This document shows positions 22,911 through 31,950 of a stretch of DNA of 64,000 nucleotides, piece after piece. Within the stretch, counting starts at the first letter, position 1; every line of letters begins with the position of its first letter. A model generated the notes under the pieces. The model was not told the DNA's origin. It searched no databases and worked only from the letters and a program-made list of their open reading frames with translations. The translations under genes were made by a program, and so were the position numbers. The stretch spans positions 145,046,744-145,110,743 of the forward strand of contig NC_058521.1 of NCBI RefSeq assembly GCF_904849725.1, in the 5' to 3' direction. The stretch is from Hordeum vulgare subsp. vulgare (taxonomy: Eukaryota > Streptophyta > Magnoliopsida > Poales > Poaceae).

Positions 22911-23449
22911 ACACAGAAGTGAAATTCTTCATGGGCGTTAGTCCTCAGTTTCGTCCCTTTTTCGTCACTTGATGACAAAGGGGGAGAAATATGAGAGTTA
23001 GTCTTCAAGTGGGATTTTATGGGCTTTTAAATTTTAATAAGTTACAAACTCTTGGTTCTTCTGAAGTTTTGGTTGTAATGAGTTGAAACTTAAGCCCGAT
23101 GGTGTTCTCACACTTTTGAACATTTTTCCTCGCATGCTTATTCCTCAAGTGAATTAATGCATGCATGTTGAAATTCGTCAGACACCATTTTTCATCATGC
23201 ATTTCAAATTCCTCATACAATATGTCAAATGCATGCATGAATTACAAGATACACGGGGAGATCTCCATGATATATATAATCAATGTGCATGAGTTTTTCA
23301 AAAAAAAATTCCTCAAAACATGCACATCTTGAGGGGGAGCTTCTCTGTATCTTGATTTCAAATTCCTCAAACTCAGTACTTACATTTCATATTATTATCC
23401 CCATTGCAAACTTAACCTACTTGTCATCAACCACCAAAAAGGGGGAGAT
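22911..23449 (+). other. Element A 3' non-coding region with polypurine tracts
   Basis: There is no gene. Three GGGGGAG purine tracts occur: about 22980 (AAAGGGGGAGAAATATGAG), about 23332 (GAGGGGGAGC) and 23441-23447. The last directly precedes the LTR and is the functional polypurine tract by position; the others may be internal or older primers for plus-strand synthesis. Confidence 0.7.
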
Positions 23450-24797
23450 TGTAAGTGCATCTAGTGCCCCTTAGTGATTTTGGTGGTTTGAAGACTTATA
23501 GGTTAAGAGACTGGTATGTTTGTAAGTGTACATAGGCTCTATAAGTCGCTGAGGAGTTTGAGTTATTCGATGAATATCGACCCCTAAAAATGAATGTCTT
23601 CTAGTGAAGACTTTGGTCATTCCTTGAAGACTTTGATCGCAAAGAAATTGCGAAGAAATTGATATTCCTCATGAAGAAATAGAAGATGAGTATTTCAGTG
23701 TGTCAAGAAGAAAAGACTCTAAATACTTTCAATCTTGAAGATTTATACTTTCTGTTTCATTTTCTTTACACTTGAGTCATAGGAACACCGTACTGTTAAA
23801 GGGGTCGAGGTAAAACTATGGAACAAATTTCCTCATGATGCTCAACCCAAACCTACATCTACCAAAGCCTCAGAGTGAGGAATATGAGAGACATGAGGAC
23901 TTTCATAGTTGAAAGTTCTGACCGCTGTCGCGCCACGCGCCACGTGTCATAGATCTTATCCACCCAACAGTCATATTATTAAAGGGAATTTATGTCAAAT
24001 CATGTTGGGATGCTCCGAGGCTATAAATAGCCTCCCCCGCAACAACTAGCTGATTGGCTGCTCCGAGAGAAACTGACACTAGTCATTTAGAGCAACCCAA
24101 ATTCCTCAGGGTCTTCGAGCGAAAATCATCAAGTGAGGAAATACCCCAAACACCAAACCAAACCAAAACCAAAGTGATTGAGCATCACTCAAGAAGTTAT
24201 TCCTGTGTGGAACCGACGCTTGTTACCTTTGAGGACTGTGCATCCTCCCGAAGGCTAGGCGTCATGGTCTAGAGCATCCAGCAATCAATTATGGATCGCC
24301 GGGTGACCGAGTTTTTGAGGGTTTGGAAGTCTTCCCTGACGACTTACCACGAGTGTTGGGCGAGAACTGTGTGTCCTTAGCTCAAGGAGAATACGGTAGG
24401 GACGGTGTGTCCTTTGGTTTCAATAGCAAGCCGCTCCAAACCAGACCTACAACTGTCACAGCAGTTGGAACTGGGTCATCAACAACTGTCTTCATCAAGC
24501 TACTGGTTCTATTTCTTCAACTCTCTCATTTCCTCAAATGCATGTTGAATACTTTCATCTGTACTGTTTGAAGAATTTGACTAAAGACTTTCTCTGAATT
24601 TCCTCAATCTCAAATTCTTCACCTGAGTTAATCTTCACGTGCTTATACTATACTTGTGACATGTGCAAACCGAATCTCTGAAATCTCGCTGAGTACCCAG
24701 TTCATGACTGGGGACTTTCCTCACTAGGAATTCCCTCAGTGATGAAATTGTAAAAATTGCCTATTCACCCCCCTCTAGTCGATATAACACACTTTCA
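23450..24797 (+). repeat. LTR shared by SIRE/Maximus-like copies A and B
   Basis: It starts TGTAAGTGCATCTAGTGCC after a polypurine tract and ends near ACTTTCA at 24797, about 1.35 kb. A G-box-like CACGTGTCATA is at 23941-23951 and TATAAATA at 24022-24029. Env-like sequence lies on its left and gag on its right, so it acts as 3' LTR of one copy and 5' LTR of the next. No second LTR of this family is seen in the window, so the end is set by TG..CA and the known start of the leader. Confidence 0.85.
23941..24029 (+). promoter_or_regulatory. LTR promoter: G-box-like motif and TATA box
   Basis: CACGTGTCATA (23941-23951) is followed 81 bp later by CTATAAATAGCC (TATA at 24022-24029). This is a good plant core promoter arrangement within U3. 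The same two words occur in front of the env-like ORF at 31349-31431. Confidence 0.7.
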
Positions 24798-24848
24798 AAG
24801 TTACTCCCTTGTTCTGTGTGATTTTTTTAACCGCCTGGAGTTTTAGTT

Positions 24849-27293
24849 ATGTCGACCGCAGGTATGATCAAGGTTACTGCAGGTTGTCCTACCTTTGAAG
24901 GAAAGGACTCCCCCTACTGGAAGACCAAGATGCAAATGCATCTTCATGCAGTTGACAACGATCTCTCGTACATTGTGGAAAATGGTGTTCCCTCCATCAC
25001 TGCAACTATCTCTGCCGCTGATGTGAAGAAGCTCAAGCAACTCGACTCGCAAGCAAAGAATATCATCTGTGGACACCTAAGCAAAATATGACTCTGGTGT
25101 TGATGTTCTTCACAATCTCTTCAACTGTTTCAAGACGCTTCATAATGAAAGCTGCCAAGACACCTTTGATCGCCTCACTGACATCTCAAAAGAATTGCAA
25201 GCTCTAGGAGCCAGAGACATCACTGACCATGAAGTTGTGAAGAAACTCCTACTATCTCTTGATCCATTGTTTGACACACTCGTTCTGATGATCCAAGACC
25301 GAAGAGACTACAAGATGCTTGATCCAGCTGATATACTTGAGCGACTCAATACTCGTGAACTCCAACAAGAAGAAAACATAGATCTATATGGACAAAGATA
25401 TTCAAGACCTCGTGCGCTAAAGGTAAAGGTTGTTTCCTCATTTGAAGAAGAAGAATCTGACTGTAGTCTTGGTGATCCTGAAGAACTTGGGCAGGAACAT
25501 GCTATGCTCGTGAAGAAATTCCAGAAAGTCACAAAGCGTGGCCAGTTCGGAAAGTCTTCAAGAAAAGATATGAAGAAATCAGAATCTTCATCTGAGGACT
25601 ACAGGAAAAGAACCAGCCACAAATGCAAGAAATCTGGTCACTTCATTGCTGACTGTCCTTGTTGGGTGAAGGAATCAAGAAATAAGAAATACACGGATGA
25701 AAGTTCTAACGACTTGAAGAAAAAGAAGAAATCTTCAAAGTCCTCATTGCACAAGAAGACCAGTTTCAGAAAGGCTCCGGCACTCATTGGCAAGGAAATG
25801 GATTTTGAAGAAGAATCTGGGGAATGTGATGAAGAAGAAGGTTCTGAAGTGGAGTCAGGATGTGGTGTGGCAAGTCTTGCTCTTGCTACCGCTTTCGTCA
25901 GCAAGGCGATCTTCAACCTTGAAGAAAATGGCAACGTCAACAACACTGATGAATATGATGATGACTTCGCTCCCACCTATTGCTTCATGGAAAAAGGTTC
26001 AAAGGTACCAAACCACACATCCTCCTTTGATTATAATGATTGTGAACCTGATGATTATCAAAACCCAGTTACTATAAACTTGCCAACATTGCCACTAAGC
26101 AAAAAAGTGCTAATGAAAACCTTCAGAAACTGTTAGACAAAAGCGAAGATCTATTGAATGATGAAATGAATCATACTCAAATACTCACTGAAGATGTTCA
26201 AAGTCTTCAGTATAGATTTGATAGTCTTCAAGATCGTTATCGTACACTCTTGGCTAATCATGAGAAGCTTTCCTATGAATTTCTTCAAAGGAAGCTTGAT
26301 CTTGAGAAGTTGAAAATGTCTCATGATGATCTTCGAATGGAAAATGATTCATTGCTTCCTCAACAGATCAGTATCGCTCAGGAAGAATTCATTCCACCAT
26401 GTCTGAAATGCATCGAACGTGAAACTACTAATTCTTCACCTGAAACATCAAATGCTTCTATCGCTAGAAATTCTTCAACTGTTCATGTGGTATCAAATTC
26501 TTCACTTGAGGAAACCACAAATATTACCGACGAAAATGCAGGATCGAAGGAATTGTATGTGACGAGCATATACAAAAGTCTCAAAGGGCATCAAACCCTT
26601 TGTGATGTGCTCAAAAAGAAAATTCTGAACGGGAACCCGAGGAAAGAGGGCATTGCCTTTGAGAGGAAACTCAACGTTGATGGGTCATACTAGAAACCTC
26701 AGCAGAACCCAAAAATCTCATGGGTTCGTGCAAAAGGACCTCCCATTGGTCCATCCACTCTAACAGGATTTGGATGTGAAATGTCTTATTCCTCTGATGA
26801 GTCATTTGACTCCAAATATAAATTGTTAAAAAATCAATCTCGTGAAGTATTTGCTCAATACGTTGGAACTAACTACAGGAATGGACCTCCCCTGAGGAAA
26901 ATCTGGGTTCCCAAAAGTTGCTTCGAAAATCTTCAAGTGAATGTCCTCATGACACCACCACTGAAGAATCGAAACCTTAGATGAAATTCCTGAGGTGGAC
27001 CAAACTCTTCATGAGGATCAAATTCCTCAAATGCTCAAAATTATGCTCGTATTCGCACTAATGCTTCTGATATGCAAGGAAACTACAAGGGACATGAATA
27101 TATGCACTATTCCTCAAATAATTATGTTCATAAGTCCTTCAAGAATTTCTCTTCCTATTCAGCTGAGTACTCTAACCCCCCTACTGTGAAAAGAAGTGCA
27201 TTAGCTTCAATTCCTCAATTCTCATATGGTGCTCATAGGATGATGAACTCGTTGCCACCCCTTCATATGTGCTTGGTGAAGAAGTCGAACTAA
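24849..27293 (+). pseudogene. Gag and gag-pol linker of Copia element B
   Basis: This is the capsid/nucleocapsid precursor of a SIRE-type element. The start ATG at 24849 follows the usual leader phrase TTAGTTATGTCGACC. The frame shifts at about 25085-25195, then continues with the gag core (VVKKLLLSLDPLFDTLV, YKMLDPADILERLN) and a zinc knuckle reading HKCKKSGHFIADCP, in which the first Cys of CX2CX4HX4C is Ser (codon AGC, about 25614). A Lys/Glu-rich region follows, then a stop at 26134 and a coiled-coil-like segment (26154-26400, QSLQYRFDSLQDRYRTLL). Further frames (26781-27293) cover the linker to protease, with stops at 26691-26693 and shifts near 26980. Confidence 0.87.
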
Positions 27294-27529
27294 TCACTTC
27301 TGCATGTCAGGTCTCCACATGAAAGTCATCACTGGAAGAATTTGTTGGAGACCTGAGGAAATTGCTTGAGAGGATGCAAGCTAAAACATGATGAAATGAT
27401 CCACCATTTCACTCATCCTCATTATGACCTCAAATTACTGTTTGTGATGAAAATTCAAATCTGATGAAATTGATATCATATTCTTCAAATCTGAAGCATA
27501 TGCGATGATAATTTGTACTAATTCATCTG

Positions 27530-28951
27530 CAGGATGATCAACCCAAGAACACAGAGTGGGTTCTTGACAGTGGATGTACAAATCACATGACTGGTGATAA
27601 AATCTTATTGATGAATATCCCACTGACTCCATCACCACTGAAGCATATTACCTACGCTAACAAAGGTAAAAGCAAGGTATTGGGACTTGGTAAAGTGGCT
27701 ATCTCTAAGGATCAACACATGGACAAAGTCATGCTTGTCGAATCCCTTGGGTTTAACCTCATGTGAGTCTCAATGCTTAGTGATCTTGATATGATTGTCA
27801 TCTTTGGAAAATATAGATGTGTAGTCATCATGGAATCTGACAAATCCAAAGTCTTCGAAGGCTTTAGGAGAGGAGACTTGTATATTGTTGACTTCTCTAC
27901 AGGTCCACAACCAGCCACTTGTCTACTAGCAAAAACTTCAGAAGGCTGGCTATGGCATCAACGACTTGGTCATGCACGCATGAGGAATTTGCACACACTG
28001 GCGAAGAAGAAGCATGTCATTGGCATCGAAACCGTCAAATTCCTCAAGGACCATCTCTGCGGTGCTTGTGAGTCTAGAAAAGTGACCAGATCCAAACACC
28101 CCTCGAAGACTATCATAACTACTACTCGTCTGTTTGAATTGCTTCATATGGATCTCTTTGGACCTACTCACTATCCTACTCTAACTAATGCAACATCTCT
28201 ATATGGCTTTCTCATCGTTGATGACTATTTTCGTTATACTTGGGTACACATCATTGCTTAGAAAATTGAAGTGCAGGAAGTATTCAAACGATTTTCCTCA
28301 AAGGCCTCAACGAACTTCAACGCCAAGATCAAACACATGAGGAGTGATAATGGGACAGAATTCAGGAATACCGGTCTTGATGATTATCTTGATGAACTTG
28401 GTATTACTCACGAATTGTCTGTTCCTTATACTCCTCAACAAAATGGCATCGTTGAGCGCAAGAACAGGACTCTGGTTGAAATGTCATGGACCATGCTTGA
28501 AGAATATCAGACTCCTCAGCGCTTTTGGCATGAGGTAATCAACACTGCTTGCCACATCATCAACAGGGTATATCTTCATAAATTCCATAAGAAAACCTCA
28601 TACGAACTCCTCACTGACAAGAAACCCATTGTAAGTTTTTTCAAAGTCTTCGGTGCAAGATGCTGGATTAGAGATCCTCACCATAGCTCAAAGTTTGCAC
28701 CTAAAGCACATGAGGGTTTTATGCTTGGTTATAGAAAGGACTCGCACACCTACAGAGTCTTCAACACCTATCACAAGAAGGTTGTTGAAACTATAGATGT
28801 GCGGTTCGATGAAACTAATGGCTCGCAAAGAGAACAACTACCTCCTGTGCCAGATAAATTGACTCATGAGGAATCTATTAAGCACAAGGCTACTGAGGAT
28901 ACCATTCCTACCGAGAACAACCCCTTGTTGAAGAACTCATCCCAACAATGA
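27530..28951 (+). pseudogene. Protease and integrase of Copia element B
   Basis: In one frame, protease reads WVLDSGCTNHMTGD with the catalytic Asp at 27566-27568. A TGA at 27764-27766 breaks the frame. Integrase follows: pre-integrase HQRLGHARMRNL..CGACESRK (HHCC), then LLHMDLFGP (Asp), a TAG at 28259-28261, MRSDNGTEFRN (Asp) and PQQNGIVERKNRT (Glu). All three D,D,E residues are present. The domain ends with the Copia GKE-like region (FGARCWIRDPHHSSKF, EGFMLGYRKDSHTYRVFN). A stop at 28949-28951 precedes a frame change to RT. Confidence 0.92.
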
Positions 28952-29048
28952 TGAAATTGACACGGGCGCACCTAAGGAAAATGCTCGAGATCAAATTCCT
29001 CAGCCCAACCAAAGTCTTCAACCAACACATCCGAGGATTGCAAATGAA

Positions 29049-29882
29049 GTGGAAATTGACAAAATCCTCGATGTCCTCAATGCGCGAGGTCCTCTCACTC
29101 GCTCACAAGCTTCACATTTAGTTAACTTTTGTGGGCATCCCTCCTTTGTGTCTATCAGAGAAACCTCAAAATTTGCTGAAGCCTTCATGGAAGCTAAGTG
29201 GATTCAAGCCATGCAAGATGTAATTCTTCAGTTCAAGCTAAATGATGTATGGGAACTCGTCAAAAGACCTGATCCTCGCAAGCACAATATCATCGGCACC
29301 AAGTGGATCTACCGAAACAAGCAAGATGAGGATGGTCAGGTTGTGAGAAACAAGGCACGACTTGTAGCCCAAGGCTACACACAGGTTAAAGGAATCGACT
29401 TTGATGAAAGTTTTGCACCTGTTGCTAGACTTGAAGCTATTCGTATATTGCTTGCTTATGCTAACCGTCACAATATAATTCTATATCAAATGGATGTGAA
29501 AAGTGCATTCCTCAATGGTAAGCTTCAGGAAGAAGTATATGTTGCTCAGCCCCTACGTTTTGAAGACTCGAAGCATCCTGACAAAGTCTTCACACTCAAA
29601 AAGGCACTATATGGCCTCAAGCAAGCCCCTTGGGCATGGTATGACACATTGAAGGAATTCCTCATGAAGAAAGGCTTCAAACCCAGTTCACATGATATTA
29701 CTCTTTTCACAAAATCCTTTGACAATGAACTATTTGTGTGCCAAATATATGGCAACGACATTATCTTTGGTTGTTCTGACAAACATTATAGTGATGAATT
29801 TGCCTACATGATGGGTGAAGAATATCAAATGTCCATGATGGTGGAGCTGAAATTCTTCTTAGGTCTGCAAATTCGTCAATAG
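29049..29882 (+). pseudogene. Reverse transcriptase of Copia element B (mutated active site)
   Basis: This is Copia RT. Motifs include [90 protein letters not shown] (motif A Asp present) and [14 protein letters not shown]. The YVDD box reads Y-G-N-D (29748-29759): the second position is Gly and the first catalytic Asp is Asn. This would abolish polymerisation on known RT mechanism. The frame ends with a TAG where a Gln-rich junction to RNase H would be. Confidence 0.93.
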
Positions 29883-30700
29883 CGCAATGTCATCTTCATC
29901 TCTCAAGAGAAATACCTCAAGGATGGCATGAAACATTCGGCATGAATGAATGCAAAGGCGTCAAGATTCCTATGCCTACCAATGGCCACCTCTGCACTGA
30001 CGAAAATGGTATAGATTTCGATCAGCGAGTATATCGCTCTATGATTGGCTCTTTATTGTACCTATGTGCATCTATGCCAGACATTATGCTTAGTGTTTGC
30101 ATGTGTGCATGTTTCCAAGCAAAACCGAAGGAATCACACCATAAGGCTGGGAAACATATTCTTTGATATCTAGCTCACACACCAACGCTCTGATTATGGT
30201 ACCCAAAGGGCTCAAATCTTCACCTCGTTGGATATTCTGATTCTTATTATGCTTGCGATCGTGTTGATCGCAAGTCAACGTCAGGGAGATGTCATTTCCT
30301 CGGACGATCGTTAGTCTGCTGGTCCTCAAAGAAGCAGAACTGTGTATCACTCTCCACTTCTGAAGTTGATTACAATGATGTTGGATCTTGTTGTGCTCAA
30401 CTAATATCGACGAAGAAAACCCCCAAGGACTACGGCATCAACATGAATAATGTGCCCCTCTACTGCAACAATGAGAGTGCAATCAAGATCACCTACAACC
30501 TAGTATAACACTCAAAGACCAAGCACATCCAAATTCGTCATCATTTTCTTTGTGATTCTGTACTCAAGGGCAATATCATCATTGACCATGTGAAGACTGA
30601 TGGCCAGCTAGTAAATATCTTCACTAAGCCCTTGGATGAGAAAAGGTTTTGCAAGTTGCGGTGTGAGCTAAATATCCTAGAATCTTCGAATGTTCCGTAA
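29883..30700 (+). pseudogene. RNase H of Copia element B (stops and frameshift)
   Basis: This is the Copia RNase H. After a shift near 29935 the frame carries YRSMIGSLLYLCASMPDIMLSV, a stop at 30163, VGYSDSYYACDRVDRKSTSG (catalytic Asp region; usually SDADYAGD), VSLSTSEVDYNDV (Glu), YCNNESAIKI (usually CDN) and HIQIRHHF. It ends FTKPLDEKRFCKLRCELNIL with a stop at 30698-30700. Several catalytic neighbours are altered. Confidence 0.88.
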
Positions 30701-31950
30701 AAATGCACACATCCTAACACTTACGCAAACTTGATGACTTAGATGCACAACACACGTAGTAACGTTGTTCTTCAATCAATGAAGAATAACTCTCTAAGTG
30801 TGAAGAAATTAATGAAGAATATGATTCTCAAGGCCCTACGACAATTGTACGCGGCGCCTGAAATCATCATTCTTATATGGTGGGTCACACCACCACCAAA
30901 CTTTGAATTCTTCAAAGTTGAAATTCTTCAAATTTGAGACTTTTCACAAATTCCTCAAAGTTTTAAAAGTCTTCAAAAAATTGAATTCTTCAAAGAAAAT
31001 ATGTGATGATCTTCATTGAATATATATGAGCTTTCAATGTCCTCAACAATATTCACTTATTGTAAGTCTTCAAGTTGGTATTTCTTCTATGTTGGTATTT
31101 CTTCGAAGTGAATGTGATTGGACCCGTCTGCCCTCTATGCTAAGCTCAACCCAGTTTATTCTCAATTCTTCATATTCCTTCTATTTGACACTTGGTCAAA
31201 GTCCTCACTGAGTCCTTGTCAGCTGATGACTTTGCAACAAAATCCTCAAATTTCAAAAAAAATATATTGTTACCACTGTAACTACACCCACTATTCACGA
31301 TAGAATAACCATGATGTCCACTCTCTCCACCTCTTCGTACGTGGGTAGCACGTGTCATACGGAGACGAAAGGGCAGGGGCAGTTTTGTCCGAAGATTTCA
31401 CTTCGGACAGTTTTCACCTGAGCTATAAATAGCCCCTTTCCCCCTCCAGGAAAAACTCTTCACTCACTCTCGTATTCTCTGCTCGTGCTCAAAACCTAGC
31501 GTCGACGCTAGCAATCTTTGTCGCCGGTGAGGAACAACTTCACTGCCTCGACCTCGACATTGTCGTACTCATGTCGACTGTGGAACATGTCCCTCCGCCA
31601 CCGCCGTAGTTGTCTTCAGTCACCGAGTTAGGGCACTGAAGATCTAAACCAAGAGCTTCTGTTTTTTACTTCCATGGTTCATTAAGTTCACCAAACAGGG
31701 TAATTAAAATCTTACTTTACTAACTCTGTTGATCCATTTATATTCTTTAGATCTATGACATATGTTATTCCTCAGAAAATCCTTCAGCTGTGCACACCCA
31801 TGTCTAGAACAATTGATGAATTACACTAAGTCACTAAATTCTTCACAAGATTCCTCAATTGTGTAAATTTTCGAATATCCACAACTCCGGAACCCAAGAT
31901 CAAAATGCTTAGTCAAATTCCTCTACACAGTACTCATCAAATTCCTTAAC
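30701..31950 (+). other. Spacer between pol and env-like ORF, promoter-like
   Basis: No long ORF occurs here. The first 600 bp are AT-rich with many copies of TTCTTCAAA and CCTCAAA-like words. From 31330 the sequence changes: G-box-like CACGTGTCATA (31349), a perfect hairpin GTCCGAAG/CTTCGGAC (31387-31408), CTATAAATAGCC (31423), then a CT-rich leader and an ATG at 31571 that opens only a 12-codon frame. This looks like a promoter plus leader for the env-like ORF. Confidence 0.6.
31349..31431 (+). promoter_or_regulatory. Candidate internal promoter of the env-like ORF
   Basis: CACGTGTCATA (31349-31359) and TATAAATA (31424-31431) are 75 bp apart. The LTR has the same 11-bp word 81 bp before its TATA, and both TATA sites sit in CTATAAATAGCC. 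A perfect 8-bp inverted repeat (31387-31408) lies just upstream of the TATA. This is known core-promoter logic; activity is inferred. Confidence 0.55.

Larger units (their letters stand above)
1..24797 (+). mobile_element. SIRE/Maximus-like Copia element A, 3' portion
   Basis: The window opens inside the env-like third ORF of a large Copia element. The element continues to a polypurine tract (GGGGGAGATTG) and an LTR starting TGTAAGTGCATC at 23450. It is interrupted by LINE 1 (about 2230-22469), which itself holds a Gypsy element. Gag and pol of this copy lie upstream of the window. The assignment to the SIRE/Maximus lineage rests on the env-like ORF after pol, as seen in the adjacent copy B, and on the LTR ends. 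The family name is from memory. Confidence 0.8.

Noticed and set aside
31571..31609. ATG with a 12-codon Pro-rich frame after the internal promoter
   Set aside because: Too short and immediately stopped; it could be an upstream ORF or the decayed start of the env-like ORF, but this cannot be told here.
31700..31750. Possible mini-intron in the leader of the env-like ORF (GGTAATT, TACTAAC branch-like, TTCTTTAG)
   Set aside because: The signals look good but the intron would be about 51 nt, below the usual plant minimum, and there is no coding frame on either side to test phase.
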